Shown: positions 55,215-64,000 of the stretch, in pieces
How the letters are laid out: each line of letters begins with the position of its first letter
Numbering within the stretch: position 1 is the first letter of the stretch
From: Acanthosepion pharaonis
Taxonomy: Eukaryota; Mollusca; Cephalopoda; Sepiida; Sepiidae
Assembly (NCBI GenBank): GCA_903632075.3
Contig: CAHIKZ030005407.1
Location: 3,557,501 to 3,621,500, forward strand
DNA: 64,000 nucleotides
Direction of reading: 5' to 3'
Translations under genes and position numbers: made by a program
The notes under the pieces: model-generated
Databases searched by the model: none
What the model was told of the DNA's origin: nothing
What the model saw: the letters and a program-made list of their open reading frames with translations, nothing else

Positions 55215-55440
55215 ACATTGTTCGAACTCTTGTCCTCATCTTTATTGTCATGTTCACGACGTTTCGGCCGTTGTACGCTCCGGCATTCTTCAGGTGATTG
55301 GAATTTCGAACTGAACCCTTTATTTCGTCCACCGGGGTAGATCGTTTTAATTCCACCGGAATGTACAATGGCCGAAACGTCGTAAACATGGCAATAAAGA
55401 CGAGGACAACTGTTCGAACAATTACAATACCTCATCTCAG
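55215..55440. mobile_element. Penelope-type inverted hammerhead locus, copy 2
   Basis: Arms at about 55217-55285 and 55350-55415 are inverted copies. Each has GGCCGAAACGTCGT, CAATAAAGA(T/C)GAGGAC and GTTCGAAC. The whole resembles 4130-4345, including the outer TACCTCATCTCAG block. The right arm has lost CTGANGA. Confidence 0.65.
55252..55299 (-). ncRNA. Hammerhead ribozyme-like motif, Penelope type
   Basis: Minus strand: TCAC, CTGAAGA (55287-55293 on plus), spacer with GCC...GGCC, GAAAC (55261-55265), GTC, GTGA. Helix I is 4 bp and helix III only ACGT. Confidence 0.55.
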
Positions 55441-55549
55441 AAATATAAACAGCTTAAAAATTAGTATAAAATGTCCCACCAAAACAATAAGAATTCTGCT
55501 TAAATAGCATTAAAGTACTCCTCCGCGTCTGTCATATCAGTTGTTCATA

Positions 55550-55870
55550 CAAAACCGGAGGAGGTAACATGTACTCCAGTGTCTGCCTGTGGAAGTCCCC
55601 CCATTATCTGATGAGACCTTGCATTTTAACTCTATATGTCCCCTCTCTCCTCTGACCACAGGATGGATTAACGTGATCAGTTGAAGGTTTGCTCCAAAAT
55701 ATGTGTGCGATTTTCCTCGCATTTGTGGGGATAGAGTTCGAGGTGCTCGCATATTTCGACATTTGCCTCGCGTTAGGTGTTCCGTCGTTCCGAAGGGCGA
55801 TAGTTTTCCTTTCTAGCATGTTGCATGAATTGAGCAATCAGATCGAGGGTTCCGCCTGGTGCAGATAACA
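55550..55870 (-). repeat. Dispersed repeat, related to 56050-56125
   Basis: GGTAACATG, CTCCAGTGTC, GGAAGTCCC and ATTATCTGATGAGACCTT-like blocks occur in both. The longer copy has an open minus frame without a recognised motif. Confidence 0.5.
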
Positions 55871-55939
55871 TATCTTATATTGTATAGGTAGTCCCACGTA
55901 TTCGTCAGAATCCTGTCCACAGCGCGATGTAAAAATAAG

Positions 55940-56010
55940 CACAACGACAATTCTAGCAGTAATTCTGAATTACTTTATTCTCGAACCAACGAGATACAAA
56001 TGCAAAAAAT
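55940..56010 (-). repeat. Direct repeat (with 55068-55135)
   Basis: See 55068-55135. Preceded by TAGTCCCACGTATTCGTCAG, which could be the terminal part of an LTR. Confidence 0.55.
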
Positions 56011-56454
56011 TTTCCCCAGCCCCTGGCAACCCAGCTGTTTACATATCACCAGAAGAGGTAACATGCTCTCCAGTGTCCCATGTAGAAGTCCCTATTATCT
56101 AATGAGGCCTTCCATTTCTTCTCTACAGTTTTGTTCTCAACAAACAGTTTCAAAACATGTAGCATTTTAATATTTATCATTTTCAGACGCGTATTGAGTC
56201 TAACATTTTTTTTTAAATATTTTATGCTGAAATTCACTATTCAAATTTGCCAATGTTACCGTCAAGGCAGACATTTAATTTAGAAAATTCATAACTTTAT
56301 TTTTGCAGACTCGCAGTTCAACTAAATACATATTTCATGAAGCCTTCGGTCGATCAACCCCACTCTTTTTTTGGTTTATTTCTTTTTTCATGGTCAATAA
56401 TATTGTCGGTTATCTTGACAACATTAAGAAGATAATCGACCAGAGGGATTCACA

Positions 56455-56500
56455 ACAAGGGGCGATCATGGCTCTCCGAAATTTATTGTCTTCTGTTGCG
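56455..56500 (-). pseudogene. LINE ORF2 very end (RAMIA type), copy 3
   Basis: GCGATCATGGCTCTCC is identical to the sequence at the end of the LINE copy at 46940. It encodes RAMIA on the minus strand. Confidence 0.55.
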
Positions 56501-56689
56501 CCATGCATTTTTTTTACTCTTCACCACCACTTTTTATTCCTGTTTTGCTATCCAGAAAAAAATCCCTTCAAATAGGTTATGTTGTGTCGGAAACCTACCA
56601 CCCCTCTTGAAGATGAACTTGTCTGCGAACAAAGACTTTAAATAGTGGCATGTCAGTTGACATGGAAAGACAGACAGACAGAGTTGGAC

Positions 56690-57475
56690 TGTTATTCTGA
56701 CTTCCGTTTGGAACGATATTTTTGAGTTTTTTAGTACTGCTGTGTGGCAAGACTTACTGGTCAGCGAAAATTTGCGTCATTTGAAATATTTGGACGAACA
56801 TTTTTTGATACACCGGACCTTTTTCTGATAAGTTATTGTTTTAGTTTCATTCTTTTTAATTTTTTTCTATTTCTTTTGTTTGTTTTTAATTTGTTTTTGG
56901 GCTTCGGCCCACATTTTTTCTTTTTTTAGTCCGGTTTGACAAAGTCTTACCGGACGACTGCTTTCTTATTTTTGTTTATTTCTTCTTAGTTTTTTTTAAA
57001 AAAAAAAGAGAATAGTTTAAGACAAAAGTAAAAAGAAAAAGAAAGCTTTGTGTTTATTTTTTTATTTTCTTAGCGACTTCAGTCGCCTTCTTTCTCCTTT
57101 TTGTTTAGGTTTGACGAATTTATTTTTCTTTTAATTTATTTTCTTTAGCGGCGTCAGCCGCAAAACTTTATTTTTTTTCTTTTTGTACATTTGAAGTTTT
57201 GTAAAAAAGAGAGAAGTTTCTGGTTTTTCTTTTTATTTTCGGCTGCCTTCGGGCGCCATTTTTATTTTTGTTTAAAAAAAAGTCTTACCTGTTTATTTTC
57301 TTTCAGTTTTTTTGTCATTTATTTTTACTTTTTGTTTATATTTAAAGTTTTATTTCCTGGGTTATCCAGGCTTTCTTTATTTGTTTTATATTTGTTTTAT
57401 ATTTTCCCCAACTCCTCTCCCCGTGATTGAAGAATTTTAAACCCGCAGGTGGTAGACTCCACGAATATTTACAAC
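56690..57475 (+). other. LINE 5' leader, T-rich with six short hairpins
   Basis: Hairpins at 56898-56911 (GGGC-TTCG-GCCC), 56929-56955 (GTCCGG/CCGGAC with inner GAC/GTC), 57073-57086 (GCGAC-TTCA-GTCGC), 57148-57161 (GCGGC-GTCA-GCCGC), 57241-57257 (GGC-T-GCC-TTCG-GGC-GCC) and 57356-57370 (CCTGG-GTTAT-CCAGG) are spaced along runs of T. The exact 5' end of the element is not certain. Confidence 0.7.
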
Positions 57476-59526
57476 ATGGCCGACGGCAACAGTCGGGCCA
57501 ATGTTAAAAAAGACCTTTTTGGTTCGGCCGCTAAAGCCGACCCAACGGAAAAAATTGTAGATAAGCGGGCTGATGTCAGCCCCAAAACTGACAAAAGCAT
57601 CTCCAAAAAAGGAGATGCCAACAAACCGGACCAAGTTCCAAAAATGGCACAAAGTAAGACGACCGAGGATTTGCCCTCTTGCTGGAAGTCCCCCCCTAGT
57701 TGTATTCTGAACATGGCGGATTTCCTGGATAAGGCGAAAGGCTACGCCCATCTTGTTAATAAAGATGGGTTCGTCGATGATGTCCAGGATCTCGATATGT
57801 TCTCAAAGAGAATGGTGACCGTTTTTGTGGTCGACAGGAAAACCCGAAAGATTTGTCGCTCCACAAAAGACACTGATCAAATCACTTTTGTCCCTGGGGA
57901 TAAAACCCCAAAGAGTTATTAAGGGTACGGGTTTCTTCATGTGGGACATTCTGCTGCCCACACCGGAAGATTGCCTGGCCATGGCAAAAAAGGAATTGAT
58001 AACGAAAGATCTAATATTGAGAACCGAATATGAAGGCCGCAGGCGGACCAGGGTGGCCGTTTTCGAGGTTCCTCCTCAAATTTCGGGAGAGCTCCTGGCT
58101 GCATTTTTTATGCAATATGGCCAAATTTTAGGGGCTCTCTCCGACAATTTGAACGGGGGATGGACTTTCGATATTATGCTTGACCAGAATGCCTTCAAGT
58201 CCGTCCCCAACTGTTTGGTGTTAGGCGACCGGAAAATGCCGGTCATAGTGACTGGTAGGCGACCAACTTGCTGGAGGTGTGGAGAGACTGGTCACCTTTC
58301 CTCCTCCTGCCCAGGGAAGAAGGCCCCTGGAGTTCCGGTCGTAGGTGACCAAAATCCCCCTTGGCCGATAAGGATAAATCCGCGGCGCCTGTAATGGGCC
58401 TAGCTGCGAGACGGACCGATGGGCAAAAGTCCCTCGGTTGGGTCCCAACCCTCATTACCCCCTGAAACCAACGCCTGCCACAAGTGTGGTTAAGGAGAAG
58501 GACGAGGGGAATGGCGCCTCGTAGTTAGGGGCAAGGGGAAGACTCAAACAGCGGTTCCTCAGTCCCAACATGACACCAGGGACAAAGTCACCCACAGCCC
58601 CATTCCCTCTGTCAGCTCTGAGGGCGACGCCTCGGCGTCTTATGAAAAAAAACAGCATCAGAAGCCCAAAATTAAACGAACCAAGTTGGCAAAAAATACT
58701 TGACCTCAAAAACTCAAAGAAAAATTGGAGTCCAAGCGGGGAAAAGAAAAAAAAATCACTGGGGGCACCGGCCCCTCTATCCTCTGCCCCGTCTTCCCCT
58801 TCTTCATCTAAATCTAAGGCAAATTTCACTAAGCCAGCTCCGCCCAAATCCTTGTCAAACTCACCAATCAAATCCCTACATTCACCTAAACCTTCACCAG
58901 TGAGGACACCTTCGGGGTGGACCCCATCAACCACACCAAATCTCACACCTATTTCGACACCAGTTCATTCACCACACAAAAAAGGGGCAGAAGTCCTGAA
59001 TCACAAACTGACACTGACAAAAAAAATGAAAAAAATCAAACCACCATATCTCCTTGGGGAAGACGTCTGCCGCGTATCCCGGGACCAGGCCGAAAGAGTC
59101 TTTGGACAGACTAGAAATCCAAAGGAATTAAAAGTCCTTTGGAATTTCCAAAAAATCAACAACATCGATATTGAGAAGCCAGAGAATTTTCCAGAGGCAA
59201 AAAGGATCCTGACTGTGATAAGAACTGGCCCGGGTACGCGGGAGATTTGGGGCATGATAGAGGAGGCCCAGTCGGCCCTAAAAATGGTGCCCCCTGCAGC
59301 CTACCTACTTGACCCGGATACTAATAATTCAAATGAAAAACTTAAAGGGAGGGTCCCAGTTTTTGTTCACCCATCCCTTTATAGAGCTTTGAAACTCACC
59401 TACCCTTCGGACATCGGCGGCTTGTCTCAGGATGATACCGTCGAGAATGAGATGGCGTCTGGTTCCATGGGACGAGCTGTCGGTGTCCTCACCCCAGCCA
59501 TGTTCTATCCTGAAGGGCAACCCTAA
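57476..59526 (+). pseudogene. LINE ORF1 with zinc knuckle
   Basis: The ATG at 57476 (MADGNSRANVKKDLF) is preferred over upstream codons because of its AACATGG context. The first frame continues to about 57905, where a shift in an AAAACCCC run moves it to the frame ending at 58394. That part has a globular domain and then CWRCGETGHLSSSC (CCHC knuckle, near 58270-58311) that would bind nucleic acid. A proline/serine/lysine-rich linker follows in changing frames (58400-59000). The last frame runs to the stop at 59524-59526 with EDVCRVSRDQAERVFGQTRN. ORF1 proteins package LINE RNA. Confidence 0.8.
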
Positions 59527-59537
59527 TCGGTTTCACA

Positions 59538-60410
59538 ATGGCTCTTTGGTTAGCTACTTTGAATGTCCGGGGCCTGAGGTCCGAGTCTCGCAGGGCGAGG
59601 CTCTCTCGTGACCTTCAGCGCCTCGGGGTGAATATATGTTGTTTACAAGAGACCCAGTTTTCTTCTCATGATCGTGAGGACATACTGTCTAAGGGGTTCG
59701 CCCTTTATTCAGCATGTTTTGATGGTTTTTCGAGGGGTGTCTCTTGGCTAGTGAGCAGGTCTTTGAAGGCTGCATGTACCCTTGTCTTCGCGGATCTGGC
59801 GGGCAGGCTTTGCGTGCTGAATGTTACCATAAAGGATAAGGTTCTTCGTCTCATTGGGGTTTATGCGCCCAATACCCATTCCGAGCGGCCTGCTTTGTTT
59901 CGGCAGATCGCGCCGTTCTTGACGACGTCTCGTCGGGTAGTTTTAGCGGGGGATTGGAATACCGTCCTTGACCCCGATATAGATCGTATAGGGCACAAAA
60001 AAGGTACTAACAACCCGGATGTGAAACCATTTCGGGACTTTATCGATGGGTTTGATCTCGTCGATAAGTTCCGGAATGAACACCTTCGAGAGGTAGTATG
60101 GACTTGGACAACTAGTGGCAACTCGGATCCTGGCTCGCGTGCGAGCTACCTGGACCGAGTCTTAGTTAGGAGAGTCGATGTAGGGCTCTTAGGGTGTCCA
60201 AGTTTCCATTACATAGTTTATACGGATCATAGGCTTGTCCGGGTCCGTGTAAACTTAGATAAGCCTAAGGTTAGGTTGTCTGGTTACTGGAAATTGAACT
60301 GTTCGCTTTTCAGTGATCAGGGGTTTCCGGGACCAGCTGCTACTAACGATCCAGAGGGAATTGACGGGAGCGGTTGTGGGAAATGCCTGGTGGGGCAATT
60401 TAAAATCTAA
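59538..60410 (+). pseudogene. LINE ORF2, AP-type endonuclease domain
   Basis: The domain nicks target DNA to prime reverse transcription. Visible motifs: LNVRGLRS (asparagine), CCLQETQF (glutamate), LIGVYAPN, VLAGDWNTVLDPDIDRIG (aspartate-asparagine), TWTTSGNSDPGSRASYLDRV and YTDHRLV (the terminal aspartate-histidine). All catalytic residues appear present. The start lies 11 nt after the ORF1 stop. A frameshift near 60325, beside a GGGG run, moves the continuing protein to the frame that ends at 60786. Confidence 0.88.
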
Positions 60411-62728
60411 GATTCGAACGTTTGCTGCCGATTTTAGTCGTCGGCTCAATTTAGATAAGTTAGCGGCGCAAACGGCTTTAGAAGAAAAAGTTGATCGGGC
60501 CGTGAAATCCCGTGTTAGTGGGGACATAGTCGTAGCTAAGGCAGAGTTGGCCTCCTTGCTTATCAAGAAGGATCAAGCTCTGGTAGTTAGGGCTAGGGTT
60601 AAAAGAATGTCTTCTGAGGCAACGAATATGGCCGCTGAACTGCGTGTAGAGGAAAATCGAAACGCGGCCAGGCGACATATAGCGTGCGTCACATTACCGG
60701 ATAAGCGGATCGTGACTACAAACGCGGGCATATGTGAGGTCTTTCGAGATTACTTTCAGGAGCTTTTCACCAGGAGCCCGGTCTGAGCTCTGCTCAGTTC
60801 GACGCCTATTTAGCTGACTTTCCCTGCCTCTCGGCAGCTGAAGTGGCTAGGTGCGAGGGTCCCATAACAGTCGGAAATCTGGGAAGCGCTGAAGCAGGTT
60901 GGCCTGGATAAGTCTCCGGGATTAGATGGTCTTCCCTACGAAGTTTACTTGAGGTTGTCGCACGTTTTTGTTCCTTTGCTGGAACTGATGTACAACCACT
61001 GGATGAGGCAGGGGTCTTTACCTCAACGCTTCACCAGGGGTGTCATCAAGTTGCTGCGTAAGGACAAGGACGGTGGGGATGGGTTAGGGAACTTTCGCCC
61101 TTTAACGATGTTAAACACTGACTTAAAGATTTTGGCGAAGATCTTAGCCAACCGTTTGCAGCTTGTCCTGTCTAGTCTGATTGGCCCTGAACAGACTTGT
61201 GCTGTGAAGGGCAGGACTATTCAGGATAACCTTCATATGGTACGCTTGATCTTAGAACAAGTCGACAGTGAAGCCGCGCTGATCAATTTAGATCAGTCCA
61301 AGGCCTTCGATAGGGTTGACCATCGATTTCTGGAGGCTGTCCTTTCGGCGGCCGGTTTCGGAGCCGACTTTCGCTCCTGGATCCGACTCTTGTATGCGAC
61401 CCCCGGTGCGCTGGTGGAAGTGAATGGGGTAAGATCGAAGCCTTTCGTATTGTCTCGCTCCATTCGTCAAGGTTGTCCGCTATCGCCTCTGCTTTACGTT
61501 CTTGCGTTGGAGCCTTTCCTTCGCAAGTTAAAGGCGAATCCGGTCCTACGCGGTATTTCGCTGCCTGGTGCTTCCACCTCGGCCAGGTATTCTGCCTATG
61601 CTGACGACGTTTCGGTTCTTGTGTCGAGCAAAGCCGAGATTAACGAAGTCAGTAAGCAGATCAGTGGCTATGAGATGGTGACAGGGGCCAAGATCAACCG
61701 CGATAAGTCTGTGGGCTTGCGGTTGGGTGCGTGGAAGGGAGTTTCTCTTCCCGGACCTTTCCTCTGGACGGATGGGCCGATCAAGATACTTGGCGTCTGG
61801 TTCGGTCCTGATCTCCAGTTGGAAATGAATTGGTCGGAGGTACAAGGGCGGGCCGAGGCCGCGGCTAGTCTGTGGTCTCGGAGGGGACTTTCCCTGAAGG
61901 GAAGGGCGGAAGTTTGTGGTTCACACATCTATCCGATCCTCCTCTACCGTCTTTCTGTGCTTCCACTCTCGTATGCCCGACTAATGTCATTAGTCAAGGC
62001 CTTGTTCTCTTTCTTGTGGAGAGGCAAAGGCCCATATGGCATCTCGCGAGATCTGTTGCCTTCATCCCTCTGAGGGCGGTCTGGGTATGCCTAGCATTGA
62101 GATTCGTCAATATATGCTACGCATTACCTTTCTAGACCGAATGTGTCGCGGTTTGGATGAGGTGGGCACTTTTTGGAAAGATGTCCGAAAACATTTCCCA
62201 TCCCTGAGAAGTGTGCATTCGTGCGAGGAGGAGGCCGGTCGTACTCCTCGTGGCGAGTGCTCCTTCTACCGCGAATGTCGTCGTGCTTTGAAGCTCCTCT
62301 TGCGGACGTCGGATGGCCTCTCCGACGCCCAAGCGTTGTCTCGTAAGGCATTATATCGTTTGTTAGTTAGGGGGTCCGTTCAAGATGGTCTGATCGACGA
62401 GCTCGGTCTTACGAAGCAGGAGGCTCGCTCGGTATGGCCTTGGGCGCCTGGGTTGAAATGTCTCAATAACGATGAGGCATCACTCACCTGGCTGATGATT
62501 CGTGGGGCCCTCTGGGTCGGCAAAAGACTTTGTTCAGCAGGCTTGGAGAAATATCAAACTGTCGTCGCTGTACTGGGAATGTCGAGACCATTGGTCACGC
62601 CTTTTTTTCAGTGCGAGGCGGTAGTGCCGTTATGCAAATTTGTTGAAGGCCTCATGGTTCGCATGCTGCAGGGAAAGTTTTTGTCCTGGAAGCCAGTTCT
62701 GTTTGTAGCAATGTGGTATCGCAATTGA
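60313..62728 (+). pseudogene. LINE ORF2, reverse transcriptase and C-terminal region
   Basis: After a linker (60313-60786) and a short stretch in other frames, the polymerase runs 60900-62073. It includes LDKSPGLDGLPYEVY, NFRPLTMLNTDLKILAKILA, GPEQTCAVKGRTIQDN, INLDQSKAFDRVDH (first aspartate), SIRQGCPLSPLLYVLALEPF and YSAYADDVSVLV (the DD pair). It then continues as FLWRGKG...GGLGMPSIE after a shift near 62040, to a stop at 62728. RQGCPLSPLLYxLAxEPF is characteristic of the Tx1/L1 side of the LINE tree. At least three frame changes occur (near 60786, 60870 and 62040). Confidence 0.88.
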
Positions 62729-63745
62729 CGAAGGCTGAACACTATGTGTTCTGTTGCTTACTAGGGGTTATGCGAGTCGTGATTTGGACGACGCGACAGA
62801 AGGATTCTATGAAGGCGAGAAGTTCACCTCTTCCCAACTGATCTTGTACTTTAAGCATCAGCTTAAAGTCAAGATTAGGACGGAAAGCGGCGGCTCCCAT
62901 CATCAGAATTTGGCAAAAGGTGGGTGAATCTTGCGCGAATGTGTAGAGTGAAAGGGGCTGACCTAGAGTGGCATTTGGATGTCGGTTAGGTACAGAATTT
63001 TGTCCTAACAGGGTTGAACATAGGCAACCCACCCAGATATTAGGCTAGACTAGGTTTTCGTTTTGAATTTTTAGTTACCTTTTTTCCCGGTTAACTTAGC
63101 TAGGGTATGTAAGCTCATTGATCCCTTTTATTTCTGTCCCTATTTTTTTTCTTTTTGTTTAATTCCCCATCCCTCCCTCGTTAGGTGGTTAGTGATGTCA
63201 GTTCTCTGGTGGATGCGGGGCGCCTTTCGTTTCGTGTGTGTTTTCGTATTTTTTGTTGTGTATGAATGAGTGAGTGTTTGTGTGAATGCTTGATGGTTTG
63301 AATGTGTTCTTATTTTCTTAGTCCCGCATCGATTTCGTCCGGTTAACTGATATTTCTGCTACATTCATAGTTTGTGGGGGTTTTATTACTAACGTAATTT
63401 TGTTTAGTTTATTGTAAATAATTAATTCATTTTGTAAATATTCATTTGGGGATTTTAAATGTTGTTATTTTATGACCCTCCCCCCATGAACAATATCTGT
63501 AAATAAGGGGACTAGTTAGGACTAGAGAGAAACTGAGGTATTATGGTGGACGTAGTAAGAAAGGTAGGAGTGAATGTGTTGTTTTGGTGATTGGATTATT
63601 GTTGGCATGTTTGGGTCAGTGTCTGCGACTAGCTAAGTTTAGATTTAAGACAGATGAAGACCGTCATTCCCCATCCCCCTTTTCGGCCTTGTGCCACATT
63701 TTGTATTTTTTTTAATGCAAATAAATATTAGACAGATAGACAGAG
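62729..63745 (+). other. LINE 3' UTR
   Basis: Mixed-composition noncoding DNA ending with CCCC runs, TTTTCGGCCTTGTGCCACAT (63681-63700), a T run, AATAAA, and AGACAGATAGACAG. The GGCCTTGTGCCACAT block is shared with both S1 SINEs. A minus-strand frame at 62742-63032 is not recognised. Confidence 0.65.
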
Positions 63746-63755
63746 AGGGTAAGAC

Positions 63756-63945
63756 CTCCGAGTCTATCGGAGTCGTGATACAGTCTTTGACTGTAAGCGA
63801 CGTCTATCGAACTCTCTGCGTTAGCAGAGAGGAACCCGGACGAGGCTTTGCCGAGGGGCAAGGTTTCGCCCGGGGAGGTAGACAGGGCCTGAACCCGTCT
63901 AGGCGGGTTCAAAGGCCATATTTTTGGCCGAGCCTACGGGCTCGG
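63756..63945 (+). other. Chain of short perfect hairpins
   Basis: Perfect stems: 63756-63772 (CTCCGA/TCGGAG), 63779-63795 (TACAGTC/GACTGTA, loop TTT), 63812-63831 (CTCTCTGC/GCAGAGAG, loop GTTA), 63890-63911 (TGAACCCG/CGGGTTCA) and 63928-63945 (CCGAGCC/GGCTCGG, loop TACG). Weaker ones lie at 63844-63852, 63856-63871 and 63914-63929. GC content is well above the surroundings. It could be the structured leader of a following retroelement or a separate structured-RNA element. Confidence 0.8.
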
Positions 63946-64000
63946 GAATACCCACATTAAAACCGGCGTTGTGCCATATTCGGTTCTCGTGGGTGGATCG

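Larger units (their letters stand above)
56690..63745 (+). mobile_element. Tx1/L1-like LINE, near full length, frameshifted
   Basis: About 7 kb with a T-rich structured leader, ORF1, an 11-nt gap, ORF2 and a 1-kb 3' UTR ending near AATAAATATTAGACAGATAG. It is flanked by AGAC-type repeats (56668-56684 and 63728-63746). Coding regions are much more GC-rich than the window average. ORF1 with a CCHC knuckle and ORF2 starting MALWLATLNVRGLRS with AP endonuclease then RT fit the Tx1/L1 group; an I-type element is the alternative. Each ORF has several single-base frame changes. Confidence 0.8.

Noticed and set aside
55537..55837. Minus frames of 71-77 codons
   Set aside because: They lie inside a dispersed repeat and no protein family was recognised.
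63691..63960. 89-codon plus frame across the hairpin chain
   Set aside because: The hairpins explain the sequence better; the frame starts in the LINE tail and shows no family.

Overview
The window looks like intergenic or intronic DNA of a metazoan genome dominated by mobile elements. It is AT-rich, full of (TA)n, (CA)n and (GAAA)n microsatellites, carries several tRNA-derived SINE families, and has many 5'-truncated LINE ends. I see no complete host protein gene. The mixture (tRNA SINEs, RNase H-type, CR1/Jockey-type, R2-type and Tx1/L1-type LINEs, mariner and pogo relics, Penelope-type hammerhead motifs) suggests an invertebrate, most likely a cephalopod mollusc such as an octopus. That assignment is inference from the style of the repeats and was not tested by a search.

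Layout. 0-10 kb: RNase H end of a LINE (2349-2903, minus), a tRNA SINE with target-site duplication (3593-3733), an inverted pair of Penelope-type hammerhead motifs (4130-4345), a LINE 3' region with an internal minisatellite (4722-5345), two SINE-like copies carrying hammerhead ribozymes (5541-5587 plus, 6831-6867 minus), a foldback element (7231-7410), and GAAA arrays with a GAAATAGCG interruption. 10-20 kb: degenerate repeats, a U2 snRNA fragment, a pogo/Tigger transposon with TIRs, a second TSD-flanked SINE. 20-26 kb: nested inverted repeats, a LINE C-terminus, then a nearly complete Ty3/gypsy-type LTR retrotransposon on the minus strand (21242-25551) with LTRs differing by one base. 26-33 kb: decayed LINE ends and a 5S rRNA-like sequence fused to a tRNA-type SINE (32365-32610). 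33-51 kb: four minisatellite blocks, mariner relics, LINE ends and a solo LTR with perfect 5-bp TSD. 51-56.6 kb: a nested inverted-repeat element, rearranged mariner remains and a second Penelope-type hammerhead locus. 56.7-63.7 kb: an almost full-length Tx1/L1-like LINE on the plus strand (ORF1 with CCHC knuckle, ORF2 with AP endonuclease and reverse transcriptase). The window ends in a dense chain of short perfect hairpins (63756-63945).

How the parts interact. LINEs supply reverse transcriptase; SINEs are presumably moved by them. A 19-nt block at the 3' end of the large LINE is identical to the 3' part of both intact SINEs, which suggests a SINE/LINE partnership. Small self-cleaving ribozymes recur in at least two unrelated element types. 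The most unusual signals are the hammerhead-bearing SINEs, the inverted hammerhead pairs, the strings of UNCG-type hairpins near the large LINE, and the 5S/tRNA chimera. Both big autonomous elements carry several single-base frameshifts. In the LTR element this contrasts with near-identical LTRs, so some shifts may be assembly errors.
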